Positions 17,566-27,144 of a DNA stretch of 64,000 bases are shown here, piece after piece; the first letter of the stretch is position 1; every line of letters begins with the position of its first letter. The translations under genes and the position numbers were made by a program. Location of the stretch: NCBI GenBank assembly GCA_965267245.1, contig OZ253939.1:124001-188000 (forward strand). Reading direction: 5' to 3'. Under the pieces are notes generated by a model. That model was not told the origin of the DNA and searched no databases. It saw only the letters and a list, made by a program, of their open reading frames with translations. The stretch is from JANSWY01 sp965267245. Lineage in GTDB: Bacteria; Bacteroidota; Bacteroidia; Cytophagales; Cyclobacteriaceae.

Positions 17566-18996
17566 ATGCAAAAGACTCGTCAGAAGACTCGTCAAACGTA
17601 TTTTTTAACTATTGTCAATTACAGATTTAGGGGGCAATTGAGCCTTGCCTTGTGTACCCTTTTGGCCTCCCTGGGACTGAGTATTGCCAATGTCGCATTA
17701 CCTACATTATCAGAGGTGTTTGCCCTGGAAATGCAAACTGTCCAGTGGGTAGCGATCGCTTATTTGATTGCCATTACAGTGTCAGTAGTCAACATTGGTA
17801 AGTTGGCCGATATGATTGGTCGCAAAAGGATGCTTCTGTATGGGATCGGATTATTTCTATTGTCTTCAATTGGATGCGCCATGACCACTTCATTTGCTGT
17901 GTTACTAATCGCAAGGGGATTCCAGGGGATTGGAGCAGCGGCACTGATTGGGTTGCCCATGGCTACTGTCCAGGAGATTACCCCAAGTGAGAAAACAGGA
18001 GCTGCTATGGGGTTGTTGGGCTCTACCTCGGCAGTTGGTACAATGTTGGGACCTACGCTTGGTGGGTTTATCATATCGGTTGCAGGCTGGCCATTTATCT
18101 TTTGGTTGTTCGTGCCATTGGGATTGGTTTGTTTCCTTTTAATCAATCAAACTCTCCCCGGAACGAAAGCAAATCACGGATTTCAGTGGGGAAAAGTGGC
18201 CTGGGGTAGTACAGGCTTACTTGTCACATCGTTGTTGGCCTATACTTTCTCTTTCACTTCCAGCGGGTCAAATAATAATGTAACAAAATACGGATCATTA
18301 ATAGTGGCACTACTGGCTTTTACAGCCCTAATATATCACGAGAAACGAGCTCAATATCCACTCCTGTCCATCAAACTATTTCTCAACAAACAATTGAGCT
18401 CTGGTCTTTTGATGAATGCCGCCGTGGCTACAGTTATGATGTCCACTCTGATTGTGGGGCCTTTTTACCTGACTTATGCAATGGCTTTTGATGAAGATTT
18501 GGTGGGATTGATATTGTCAATTGGTCCTCTTGTTTCCACATTTTCAGGCGTGGTTGCGGGGAAGGTGGTGGATAGGAGAGGAGCTTCTTTTGTGGTTATG
18601 TTGGGATTGGGGGTTATGGTCCTGGCTACACTGTTTTTAGCATTGCTTCCCACTTTCATCGGCTTGACGGGTTATATCTTGTCGATCGTTCTTCTTACCC
18701 CAGGTTATCAGCTGTTTTTGGCCGCCAATAATACAGAAGTCATGACAGCAGCCAGTCATCAAGCAAAAGGGCTGATATCGGGTATATTAAATCTATCCAG
18801 GAATCTGGGACTCATCACAGGAGCTTCCTTAATGGGTGTTATTTTCATGAAAGCTGTGGGAACCAGTAATTTGACATGCGCCAGCGAGGACTCCATTCTA
18901 TTTGGTATGAAAATAACCTATTTGTTTGCTTCCACGCTCCTCCTGTGTGCTGTATTTCTTGCCTTGTTCAAAACTTCTAAAACTGAAAAAGTATGA
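17566..18996 (+). CDS. MFS drug exporter of the 14-helix DHA2 (EmrB/QacA) type
   Basis: The 476-residue inner-membrane protein has about 14 hydrophobic segments. It has the MFS motif A at GKLADMIGRKRML (about residues 85-97) and motif C in the fifth helix (GSTSAVGTMLGPTLGG). It should export drugs or toxic metabolites using the proton gradient. A 12-bp tandem duplication (CAGAAGACTCGT-like) at its start gives the N-terminal QKTRQKTRQ. The stop overlaps the next start codon (ATGA at 18993), so the downstream DUF2490 gene is translationally coupled. Confidence 0.88.
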   Translation: MQKTRQKTRQTYFLTIVNYRFRGQLSLALCTLLASLGLSIANVALPTLSEVFALEMQTVQWVAIAYLIAITVSVVNIGKLADMIGRKRMLLYGIGLFLLSSIGCAMTTSFAVLLIARGFQGIGAAALIGLPMATVQEITPSEKTGAAMGLLGSTSAVGTMLGPTLGGFIISVAGWPFIFWLFVPLGLVCFLLINQTLPGTKANHGFQWGKVAWGSTGLLVTSLLAYTFSFTSSGSNNNVTKYGSLIVALLAFTALIYHEKRAQYPLLSIKLFLNKQLSSGLLMNAAVATVMMSTLIVGPFYLTYAMAFDEDLVGLILSIGPLVSTFSGVVAGKVVDRRGASFVVMLGLGVMVLATLFLALLPTFIGLTGYILSIVLLTPGYQLFLAANNTEVMTAASHQAKGLISGILNLSRNLGLITGASLMGVIFMKAVGTSNLTCASEDSILFGMKITYLFASTLLLCAVFLALFKTSKTEKV

Positions 18997-19688
18997 AGCC
19001 TTTGATATGTACGCTATTGTTCCTGATGTTTGCTTTATTCGGGTATGGACAAAAGGCCAGTCAATTCAACTCCTGGATATATTATTATGGCAAACACAAG
19101 ATTGGAGATAAAGTAAAAGCACAAACAATGTATTGCTACTGTAGAAATGATTTTGTGAAGTACTGGCAACAATCTTTGCTGAGGACAGGGCTTCATTATG
19201 ACCTGCATAAGTATGTTGAGTTGGGTGCGGGTTATGACTGGATCATACTCTTTCCCTACGGAGAGCAACCAGTAAAACAGAAAAGAATAGAGCATCGTGT
19301 ATTTGAGCATTTAGTAATTAAGCACAGTATTGCTGAGTTCAACATTTCCCATACCTATAGAATTGAGCAGCGTTTTTTTCCTGCCAGAAGAAGCCAGAGG
19401 GCCCGGTATCAGTTTACTGTGAAATATCCACTTATGAAGAAAGAAGGAGGTCTCACTGGTATGGATTTGAGGTTATCTAATGAGGTTTTACTCAATATTG
19501 GGAAAAGTAACAATGGTCAATATTTCGGACAGAATAGGTTTTGGTTGAGTCTTAATTTTCCATTTACTAATGGATTGAGTGTGAGCCCTGGTTATATGAA
19601 TCAATACATTGTAAAAGGTAGTGGTCAGGTGGAAAACAACCATACGCTAATGATGGGGGTGGTGTATGGTTTTGATTTTAGGAGGTAG
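18993..19688 (+). CDS. DUF2490-family outer-membrane protein
   Basis: The 231-residue product has a signal peptide (about residues 1-19). Its strand-rich body (TYRIEQRFFPARRSQRARYQF, RFWLSLNFPF, VYGFDFRR with terminal aromatic/basic residues) matches DUF2490, a small predicted beta-barrel of Bacteroidota. Its start overlaps the MFS stop codon. With the inner-membrane exporter it could form part of an export route; this pairing is inference. Confidence 0.75.
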   Translation: MKPLICTLLFLMFALFGYGQKASQFNSWIYYYGKHKIGDKVKAQTMYCYCRNDFVKYWQQSLLRTGLHYDLHKYVELGAGYDWIILFPYGEQPVKQKRIEHRVFEHLVIKHSIAEFNISHTYRIEQRFFPARRSQRARYQFTVKYPLMKKEGGLTGMDLRLSNEVLLNIGKSNNGQYFGQNRFWLSLNFPFTNGLSVSPGYMNQYIVKGSGQVENNHTLMMGVVYGFDFRR

Positions 19689-19730
19689 GAGTAGAAGAAA
19701 AAAATGTAGATGCTTTATTGTCAATCGAAG

Positions 19731-19779
19731 AATACCCAATTTTAGGTATTCATTTAGACTTAAGGTTGTGGTAATTTTC
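19731..19779 (+). promoter_or_regulatory. 20-bp palindrome and -7-like box upstream of the HExxH protein gene
   Basis: AATACCCAATTTTAGGTATT at 19731-19750 is an imperfect palindrome shared with sites at 23975, 24016, 27811 and 32362. It ends 21 bases before TAATTTTC (19772-19779), a 7-of-8 match to the Bacteroidota -7 box TAnnTTTG, so its right half occupies the -33 position. The coding start at 19828 follows. Confidence 0.5.
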
Positions 19780-19827
19780 AAGGACAATTTCAAACCATCA
19801 CAACTTGTATCAAAAATTACTATCGAT

Positions 19828-20925
19828 ATGCAAAGCATAAAAATTTTAGCTCTGGCGTTACTGTTCTTTCCTGGTTTTATATACGCACAGAGTGATAAAG
19901 ATGAGATTAGTACAAGACTTAGCGCAATCCATTCAGAGGGAGACTTCAACCAGACCGGTTATAGTCTTACTCAGGTGGATTCGATTATTTACAGTGGAAT
20001 TATTGAGCAGGTGGATGCTGGAATGTTGAATGAAGAGATACAAATTCCGTACAATGATACAAAATTGAAATACCTGGGCTTCATTCACCCAAATGAGACC
20101 AATTTATTTGACGCTAATCCTATCAGTAAAAAAAACAACAATACCCCTGAACTAGACAAACAGTTGTACATTTTTCAATATGGCGATTTCTATGTTTCAT
20201 TGGAGTCAAAAACTGATGAGAGCATTCTGAATTTGTACTATACAATGAGGGCCATTAACATCATTCAAATTCGCTATCCGGAAATTTACCAGAAGCTATT
20301 TACCAATTCTATGCAATTTGCCACTGAAAGTCCGCAATATGGGAATTGGGTCAATTCAAATAAAGCATTTTGGATCGCCTTTAATGAAAACCCTCATTAC
20401 ATCGCCAGCAATAACACCATTTTTCTTGGAGCTGGATACTTTCAGAATAGCCAAATTGGTAAATACCGTAATGTATCCCTGGTAAATATTGATGCAGAAA
20501 ATATTTCTGGTAAGTTATCAACTGTCGGGAGCCGCCCTCTATACAATCAAAGTTCAGACTCGGACAATCACTTAAAATACCTTAAGGACGGTTTAATTGA
20601 ATCGATCTGCCATGAGATGATCCACAATTACATTGACCTTTCTTATACCTATGACCCAACTGTAAATACAATAAGGCAAAATAGAGGCAATTCAAATTTC
20701 ATTTACGCAGAGGAGATTGCTGTAATGAATACTTCCCTGACATATTTTATCGAAAAAGGAGGGTTGAATGAAAATTTGATTTCATATTATTATAAACACA
20801 CCTTCAATTATAATATATGCCTCCTTAATGAAGCGAATCAACTGGATTTATACGGCAAAGTTTTCACCAAAAACTATGCTCCCAGTGATTGGAAAAGGGT
20901 CTTTAAATTAAACTTGTTCGATTAG
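19828..20925 (+). CDS. Exported putative metallopeptidase (HEMIH)
   Basis: A 365-residue protein whose signal peptide (MQSIKILALALLFFPG, ending YAQ near residue 19) fixes the start at 19828; the frame is open further upstream but without a plausible start. HEMIH at residues 262-266 is a zinc-peptidase signature, and Glu295/Glu296 (YAEEIAV) could supply the third ligand. I recognise no family for the remaining 260 residues. The gene is preceded by the recurring 20-bp palindrome and meets the minus-strand 511-residue gene tail to tail. Confidence 0.55.
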   Translation: MQSIKILALALLFFPGFIYAQSDKDEISTRLSAIHSEGDFNQTGYSLTQVDSIIYSGIIEQVDAGMLNEEIQIPYNDTKLKYLGFIHPNETNLFDANPISKKNNNTPELDKQLYIFQYGDFYVSLESKTDESILNLYYTMRAINIIQIRYPEIYQKLFTNSMQFATESPQYGNWVNSNKAFWIAFNENPHYIASNNTIFLGAGYFQNSQIGKYRNVSLVNIDAENISGKLSTVGSRPLYNQSSDSDNHLKYLKDGLIESICHEMIHNYIDLSYTYDPTVNTIRQNRGNSNFIYAEEIAVMNTSLTYFIEKGGLNENLISYYYKHTFNYNICLLNEANQLDLYGKVFTKNYAPSDWKRVFKLNLFD

Positions 20926-21000
20926 CGTTTTATAAATTGTATAGGGTAATAATCCTGGTTGCCGGAAATTGAGAAAGCAAGACTTACTTTACTGACTTTG

Positions 21001-22536
21001 CTATTCTCCACCACTTATCGCATTCTTAACGCCGGATAGTAAAGCAGCGAAAGCCCTGGCATTAATACCTAGACTGAAGTAAGGATCAGGCCTGTTGCCA
21101 GCAAGCTCCCCAAAATTTAACCCAGCACCTATACTGGTATAGGAATTGAAATCATAGGTCAGTGCCAGTGCTAAGACATCTGCATCTTCAGCAAATAATT
21201 CAGTAGTAAAGGCAATGGCCAATCCCAGCTTGTTGACTGAGAATGTTGGGTCAAATATTTCATTGGTTACCACTTTTCTGTTCCCAAAAGTAAGACCCGC
21301 TTCGAAAATAACTGGAAACCCTTCACGCACAGGTCCTGCCAAACTATTCTTAAGCACTGGAAAAGGTACATAGCGAATACGGAATATTCCCAGTTTCTCG
21401 GCTGGGTCCAGCGCTGGGAGGTCCCTATTAGCAAGTTTGTAGTTACGGTAAAGGATCTGGGCAAACTGCAGGTCTTTACTTAAGATAATATCAGATTTTT
21501 GTATACTGATTCCTGTGAATTTTGGGTCTATCAGATCTGTAAGTAGCGTAGCTTTTACTGTGTCCAGGAGCTGTGCTTTTTTGGAGGCCAGGTTGATCAG
21601 GGTGCTATCCAGGTCCAGCTCTTTGGAGTTAAATTTGTTTAAGATGCCGGAAGTTTCATTAAGACAATTGTTGCAAATTTCCAGCTTAGATTGGAATTGT
21701 TGCATTTTCTTATTTAGATTATTAAAGGCCACATCATTTTTGAGCCCAGCGTTACTTTCAATTAATGTAAACAGTGTGTCCGCATATTCTAGAAGACTTT
21801 TTTTATTTGCTTCTAATTCCCTGATAAGATCAAGAGTCAGTTGCCTGATTTCAACCTCGTTTATTGTGTCCAGTGTTTTTTCAATGCTAGCACCCTCAAC
21901 CAGTATTTGTTGAATGGGTTCCAGTGTTTCGTCAATTTCAGAATTGATTTGTTTTATAAACTCGGTTCTCACCTCATCCAATGTCTCTTTCGGAACTTTA
22001 AATGCCTGATAGGCTGACACGAAATTTGAAGTTTCAGTTAATAATGCGTCATTTAATCCTTTAAAGTTGGTACGATGCTGATTGATTTCGGGTAAAATGA
22101 TGGTGTTGATGTTGTATCTAAGTTTCCGAATAGAGCTCAACATAGCTGCGTACTCCACTTCAAACTGGTTTAAAGTTTTTCTGAAATCATCCAATTGTTC
22201 CAGCTTAACTTTTGCCTCTACTTCATATCGTTGAATGGATTCCCCAAGTTCAAAGTCTGGCAATTTCGCCTCCCAGTATAGGCTGTCCCCAATTGGATAG
22301 GCTTCCCTTCTATATACTTCACCACCATAGTAAATTGTGACATTGACCCGAGTGGTTGTTTTTCTAAAGGCATATACTGGATAAAACCTAATGACATTGG
22401 TAGTATTGATCAATGGCTGGCCATCAATGCTATTGGTCACCGCATAGTAACTCAGGACATTTGTTTTCTTTGATTGTCCTATCAGGTCTGCATATGTCAA
22501 TACCCAAACCAGAAGAAGAATGATTTTCAGCCTCAT
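21001..22536 (-). CDS. Exported protein with coiled-coil centre and barrel-like C-terminus, unknown function
   Basis: The 511-residue product has a signal peptide (about residues 1-20). A central helical region (about 100-330) rich in Leu, Glu and Lys is predicted coiled coil and contains one CNNC motif. The C-terminal 150 residues have alternating strands (KVVTNEIFDPTFSVNKLGLAI, YTSIGAGLNFGELAGN) like an outer-membrane beta-barrel. Its start overlaps the stop of the upstream 461-residue gene by four bases, so the two are translated together. No family recognised. Confidence 0.6.
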   Translation of the reverse strand: MRLKIILLLVWVLTYADLIGQSKKTNVLSYYAVTNSIDGQPLINTTNVIRFYPVYAFRKTTTRVNVTIYYGGEVYRREAYPIGDSLYWEAKLPDFELGESIQRYEVEAKVKLEQLDDFRKTLNQFEVEYAAMLSSIRKLRYNINTIILPEINQHRTNFKGLNDALLTETSNFVSAYQAFKVPKETLDEVRTEFIKQINSEIDETLEPIQQILVEGASIEKTLDTINEVEIRQLTLDLIRELEANKKSLLEYADTLFTLIESNAGLKNDVAFNNLNKKMQQFQSKLEICNNCLNETSGILNKFNSKELDLDSTLINLASKKAQLLDTVKATLLTDLIDPKFTGISIQKSDIILSKDLQFAQILYRNYKLANRDLPALDPAEKLGIFRIRYVPFPVLKNSLAGPVREGFPVIFEAGLTFGNRKVVTNEIFDPTFSVNKLGLAIAFTTELFAEDADVLALALTYDFNSYTSIGAGLNFGELAGNRPDPYFSLGINARAFAALLSGVKNAISGGE

Positions 22537-23918
22537 GGATTGACCAGGTTTATAGGGTAGCTAATCTGAATGGCCAAACTGGGATCATTTTTAGACTTTT
22601 CACTTGTAAATCCAATAAAGAGTGTTGGGGATTGAGGTTGATTACTTTGAAAGGTTGCACCAACTGACCAGACAGAATTGATGGTGGTAGTTTGCATTTC
22701 ATCAATGACGATTTCCTCATCAATCATCTGATAGAATCCTGCCACACCTACGATCAGATTTACATTGGTATTGATCAAAACACCTGCTCCTAATTCAGTA
22801 GATGCTTTTATGTCGCCAATTTTTTCCTGAAGGAAATGTCTTGTCAATAAGAAGTTGGCTTGCACACCGTTGCTAATTTGCCATTTTAGAGCCGCTCCAA
22901 ATAAAAAGGGTTGTTCAAGATTGGAATCTACAGTAGTTGTGTCCATAGTATTGGTGGCAGAATCCATGGTGATGAAATCTTCAGTTGTATTATCTGTGAA
23001 CAATTCACCGGTACCATTGGCAAAAAAACCAAGTTCTAATCTTCCTTGCTTCTTTTTGCCAAGTTTGGTGGTTTTGAATGATACAAAAAGACCACCTCCT
23101 AAATTACCCTCATCACTAGAGACTGCCATCCCTGTATTGGCGGCAGCAAAGACACCTGAGACTTTTTCTTTGTACGATTCTAATTCACTTTCTATGGTAT
23201 TTGTATACTCTAATATGAGCTTCTTTCTGGAATTTAGAAAATTCTGTAGCTGTAGATTAAGTTGGGTTACAAACTGTTTTCTTTTTTCAGGGGTATCCAG
23301 TGAGGTGAACATTTGATTGTTACGTACAATTTGAAAAAACTCTTCCAGTTGGGTTTTTAGTCTATTTTCCAAAATTGTGATCAGGGCATTATAATCCTGA
23401 CCCGAATACCTGACTTCTGTGATTCCTTCAGAAAACCTACCCATTACCAAAAAGTACAATTGCTCTTCTTTAGTTTGACCAGTTGATGCAGGTTGAGGGA
23501 AAGTGTTTGTTAGGAAAAGCCTGATGCTATCAGAAACTGCCCCAACTATGTCATTGATGAGCTTGTCTTTGTTTGTTGTTTTTATCTCATAGCAATCACC
23601 CTTTGGTTTGGTGAACAGGAATTTAGTATTCCAACACAATACTTCTTTGTTATCCTTTATTTTGTAGCTGAGTTGGAAATCAATGTTGTTCACAGATGAC
23701 CTGATCTTATTAAGTACATTGTAACTCACGCTCTCATTAAACCCGAGGTTTGTTCCAGTATTGTGTGCTTCTATCTCTTGCTGTACTTTCAAGAATAAGG
23801 GATCCCTTTTGATCATTGGGTTGATAGTCGTAAACTGGTGAAGCTGAGATACTTCCTGACCAAAGCAGGTAGCTCCGCCTATTAATAATAGAAGGAAACT
23901 ATAGATTAGATGTTTCAA
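22533..23918 (-). CDS. Exported protein with barrel-like C-terminal half, unknown function
   Basis: The 461-residue product has a signal peptide (about residues 1-20). Residues 20-250 are mixed, with a helical stretch near 190-250. Residues 255-461 show the amphipathic strand pattern of a beta-barrel (GGGLFVSFKTTKLGKK, LGAGVLINTNVNLIVGVAGF, LAIQISYPI). It is first in a two-gene operon with the 511-residue coiled-coil protein. Both may assemble at the outer membrane. It is divergent from the 552-residue exported gene across a region with two palindromes. Confidence 0.6.
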   Translation of the reverse strand: MKHLIYSFLLLLIGGATCFGQEVSQLHQFTTINPMIKRDPLFLKVQQEIEAHNTGTNLGFNESVSYNVLNKIRSSVNNIDFQLSYKIKDNKEVLCWNTKFLFTKPKGDCYEIKTTNKDKLINDIVGAVSDSIRLFLTNTFPQPASTGQTKEEQLYFLVMGRFSEGITEVRYSGQDYNALITILENRLKTQLEEFFQIVRNNQMFTSLDTPEKRKQFVTQLNLQLQNFLNSRKKLILEYTNTIESELESYKEKVSGVFAAANTGMAVSSDEGNLGGGLFVSFKTTKLGKKKQGRLELGFFANGTGELFTDNTTEDFITMDSATNTMDTTTVDSNLEQPFLFGAALKWQISNGVQANFLLTRHFLQEKIGDIKASTELGAGVLINTNVNLIVGVAGFYQMIDEEIVIDEMQTTTINSVWSVGATFQSNQPQSPTLFIGFTSEKSKNDPSLAIQISYPINLVNP

Positions 23919-23974
23919 TGGTAGATTGTGTTTGGATTTAGCGCCTAAAGAAAGCTCTAGAAAATCAAGTGTGC

Positions 23975-24061
23975 AATACCTAATTCTAGGTATTTTTGAG
24001 TGAGAATAATGTGAAAATACCCCAAAAGCGGTATTGATTTAATCTAGCCAATGTACTTTTT
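23975..24061 (+). promoter_or_regulatory. Two 20-bp palindromes 41 bp apart with -7-like box
   Basis: AATACCTAATTCTAGGTATT (23975-23994) and AATACCCCAAAAGCGGTATT (24016-24035) start 41 bp apart, about four helical turns. The second ends 18 bases before TACTTTTT (24054-24061), a 7-of-8 match to TAnnTTTG, 21 bases before the start codon at 24083. The site lies between divergent exported-protein genes and could serve both. Confidence 0.5.
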
Positions 24062-24082
24062 TACGGTTATATTTTTGACATT

Positions 24083-25741
24083 ATGCTATATCCATCAAGA
24101 ATAATAACTCGTATTTTCCTTTGTGTATCAATCATTTGCATTTTGGCAGACCTGACTTTAGCTCAACAGGACTTTCAGCACAAGGCTTACCTGGTAGAAA
24201 ACCAGGGTCTTTTTCACATTCTTAAGGACATGGAATTTCATCATGACTCTGTCAAACTATACAAGTCCAAATTTCCACAATTAGTCAAAAATCAGGCAGC
24301 TCGTGCTAACATGGATAGGAGTGCTGGTTACAATTCCTGTTTGTTATTGTATTTTGAAAAATCTGGTAATACTGTTCCAGCAAAGGATGTGGGTATTTCC
24401 ACGAAGATGCTGGTCTTGTCTAATGAGTCACCAGTGGATACTTTGAATTTGGTACATCGGTATGGAAAAGAGTGCTCATTGGTGTCATTGAGTCAAATAG
24501 GAAATGAACACAGAAAAGCTTTTACATTGCAACTGGCACTTCTAAATGATAAAGATGAAATTCTGGACACATTAAAAGTGCCCTATGATTTTTTACCAGG
24601 AAACAGCAAAGAAGAGACCACCCGTCTTTGGAATGGGGCTTATGAAGAAAATGACCCCTTTACAAAGTACAACTATGTACACAGGATGGTAAGGACCATA
24701 AGAGATCCAATGTATTTGACATTGTTCCCCCAATTCATTTACCCAAATGCACCTTATGGAGAACCAAACCATGAACTTTACATTATGGAAGGTAATTTTT
24801 CCATGCCGTTTACGATTATGCAAGGCAGGGATGATCAAATCAAGTTTTTGAGAACTGCAAGCGTATCAATAAATCCTGAGTTTACCTGGCGCATCACAAC
24901 CGAAGATTCAGCTCCTCTATTTCCACTCAATACTAAAGTAGGCTTAGGTTTTCACAAGTCCATTTTGGATAAGCCGTTCAGGGACCCAAAAAGGATAGTA
25001 ACTGATTCTACATTTGAATTGGCCAGTAAACCGTTCAAGATCAGGACCATTAGTTTTTTCCTGACCCACTATTCAAATGGGCAGGACCTGGGAGCTGTTT
25101 TGGACAGTACGGTGCGTGTTCCGGATTTTCACTCCGGTAATTTTTCCGTCAATCATTTAAGACTCAGATACATGAGGAGCATATTATATGATAATTTCAG
25201 ACAGGTCTCCTGGGGAGGGACAATGCAATACAATATCCACGGACTTGACTATGAGCCAGATCAGGAAAAAAGGTATGGCTACTTATATTTTCAGGGTACA
25301 TTAATATTGAAGTCAAAGTTAAGAAAGCGGATTCTTCTCAATAAGAAAAGGCATTCCTCCGCAGAAGGTGGTCTGATCAAAGCACCCTCTTTGAAACAAA
25401 CCACCATCAGGCTGGATATAACATCAGTCCTGGATGATATTAGTGACTATGAAGGATATGATGACCATCCTCTCAGGAGATTGGGAGTGAGGCTAAGGTT
25501 CATGAACGATCCTATCCACAACCGCTCTGTAGGATGGTTTACCCAATTCTATTGTGGAAGGGATTATTTGAATATTAGGTACAATCTAATTACCTATTCA
25601 GCAATGATTGGGATCACCTTTAATTTCAACAAAGACCTACCATCCAGGGAGGTTATCAAAAATGAGTTGAATGGTATTTATGATGATTGTAAATCAAGCT
25701 ATCGAAAGAATTGTTTCCGAGGAAAATTCATAAGTTTTTAG
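24083..25741 (+). CDS. Exported protein of unknown function with strand-rich C-terminal half
   Basis: A 552-residue protein with a signal peptide (about residues 1-27, ending LAQ). Residues 40-200 look like a soluble domain; residues 230-530 contain strands compatible with a surface or barrel domain (TASVSINPEFTWRI, TTIRLDITSVLDD, SAMIGITFNFNKD). I recognise no family. It is divergent from the 461/511-residue pair, has two palindromic sites upstream and an intrinsic terminator downstream. A joint role of the three proteins in the envelope is a guess from position. Confidence 0.55.
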   Translation: MLYPSRIITRIFLCVSIICILADLTLAQQDFQHKAYLVENQGLFHILKDMEFHHDSVKLYKSKFPQLVKNQAARANMDRSAGYNSCLLLYFEKSGNTVPAKDVGISTKMLVLSNESPVDTLNLVHRYGKECSLVSLSQIGNEHRKAFTLQLALLNDKDEILDTLKVPYDFLPGNSKEETTRLWNGAYEENDPFTKYNYVHRMVRTIRDPMYLTLFPQFIYPNAPYGEPNHELYIMEGNFSMPFTIMQGRDDQIKFLRTASVSINPEFTWRITTEDSAPLFPLNTKVGLGFHKSILDKPFRDPKRIVTDSTFELASKPFKIRTISFFLTHYSNGQDLGAVLDSTVRVPDFHSGNFSVNHLRLRYMRSILYDNFRQVSWGGTMQYNIHGLDYEPDQEKRYGYLYFQGTLILKSKLRKRILLNKKRHSSAEGGLIKAPSLKQTTIRLDITSVLDDISDYEGYDDHPLRRLGVRLRFMNDPIHNRSVGWFTQFYCGRDYLNIRYNLITYSAMIGITFNFNKDLPSREVIKNELNGIYDDCKSSYRKNCFRGKFISF

Positions 25742-25754
25742 GATTGTGTAAACT

Positions 25755-25787
25755 TGAGATTTTGGCGCTGAAAGCAATCTCATTTTT
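25755..25787 (+). terminator. Intrinsic terminator after the 552-residue gene
   Basis: TGAGATT (25755-25761) pairs with AATCTCA (25776-25782) and is followed by TTTTT. It lies 13 bases after the stop codon. Confidence 0.6.
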
Positions 25788-25912
25788 GGAATTATTTCAC
25801 AGTTATGGAGTATCGACCGTCCCTAGGTTCTCTCATAAACAGGAAATATGAATTATTGATTATAGTGTTTCGAAATTCCCTGTAACTTTTCGGAAATCTT
25901 ATCCTTTAGCAT

Positions 25913-26986
25913 ATGTCACCAAAATTACTCCGCAGTATTTTCCAGATCGTTCCATTCGGGATTATCTTTTTCATTGCGGGATTTGCATATGCCCTGATTG
26001 AAAAGGGATTACTGGGAGATCTGGAGTTTTACCCGGTTACAGGTGTTCCTTATAAGTTTGAAGTAAGTCTATATTTTACCTTCTCCATGGCTGGTAATGG
26101 TATCCTGGTAGGCATTATGGAAGTTTTCTTCTTGAAAAAGCTATTTACAAATAGAAGTTTCATCCAGAAGATCCTGCTGAAAACAATGGTCTATGTTCTA
26201 TTCAATTTTACATTGACACTGATTTTTTATCCGGTCGCTACCAGCATTAACCTGCATACAAGTGTGTTGGACCCAGCCGTATGGAGCAAGTTCCTGATTT
26301 TCATTACTGGTTATGCCTATATCAGTTTGGAGGTATTTGTAGCCTGTACCCTGATGGTGTCACTTTTCTATGCAGAGATCAGCGAACATGTTGGCCAACC
26401 GGTTTTGAAGAATTTCTTTACCGGTAAGTACCACCTCCCAATTGAGGAGGAAAGGATATTTATGTTCCTGGACATGAATGAGTCTACCACAATAGCTGAG
26501 AAACTGGGACATCTCAGGTACTTTGAAATGGTAGCCGAATATTTTTCGGATCTCTCAAAACCGGTCCTCAAGCATGCAGGTGAGGTTTACCAGTATGTGG
26601 GGGATGAGCTGATTGTTTCCTGGCCGCTCAAAAAAGGGTTATCAAATAGCAATTGCATCAATTGCTATTATGCCATGACAGAGGAAATGGCCAAACAATC
26701 GAATAAGTATACAAAGAAGTATGGACTGGTCCCAAAATTCAAAGTAGGCTTGCATTGTGGAAAGGTAACTGCGGGCGAGATTGGCGTTTTGAAGAAAGAA
26801 ATTGTCTTTACAGGCGATGTGCTCAATGCCACCGCCAGAATCCAAGGCCTTTGTAAAGATTATAAAGTAGATGTTTTGATTTCAGAGGATTTGAAGCAGG
26901 TCATTGGAGAAGGTATTGAACTGAAATCCATGGGAGAGAATGAATTGAGAGGGAGGAAGGAGAAAATGGTGCTTTATACGGTTTAG
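25913..26986 (+). CDS. Membrane class III adenylate/guanylate cyclase
   Basis: The 357-residue protein has four N-terminal membrane helices (about residues 10-160) and a cytoplasmic class III cyclase domain (about 180-355). Metal-binding Asp residues are visible in FLDMNEST and YVGDELIVSW, and the transition-state Asn/Arg pair in GDVLNATARIQ. It should make cAMP (or cGMP), with activity set by its membrane part. The many Crp-like regulators of this phylum, including one at 9673, are possible readers, but no direct link is shown. It is monocistronic. Confidence 0.88.
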   Translation: MSPKLLRSIFQIVPFGIIFFIAGFAYALIEKGLLGDLEFYPVTGVPYKFEVSLYFTFSMAGNGILVGIMEVFFLKKLFTNRSFIQKILLKTMVYVLFNFTLTLIFYPVATSINLHTSVLDPAVWSKFLIFITGYAYISLEVFVACTLMVSLFYAEISEHVGQPVLKNFFTGKYHLPIEEERIFMFLDMNESTTIAEKLGHLRYFEMVAEYFSDLSKPVLKHAGEVYQYVGDELIVSWPLKKGLSNSNCINCYYAMTEEMAKQSNKYTKKYGLVPKFKVGLHCGKVTAGEIGVLKKEIVFTGDVLNATARIQGLCKDYKVDVLISEDLKQVIGEGIELKSMGENELRGRKEKMVLYTV

Positions 26987-27144
26987 GTGTTTTGTACACT
27001 GGAAGTTGCAAGAGGACCCGTGACTGGGGACGGTAGACGGATGTGAAGGGGATGTATTTAGTATTATGTATCAATATATAAGATGAAATTCAATCGCCAT
27101 ACAACAATACAGCAACTACTATTATCAATTAAATAAAATAAAGG

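Noticed and set aside
17760..18146. 128-codon minus-strand frame inside the MFS gene
   Set aside because: A complementary-strand shadow of a strongly coding membrane protein.
22855..23316. 153-codon plus-strand frame within the 461-residue exported gene
   Set aside because: A shadow of the minus-strand gene, with no start context or recognisable domain.
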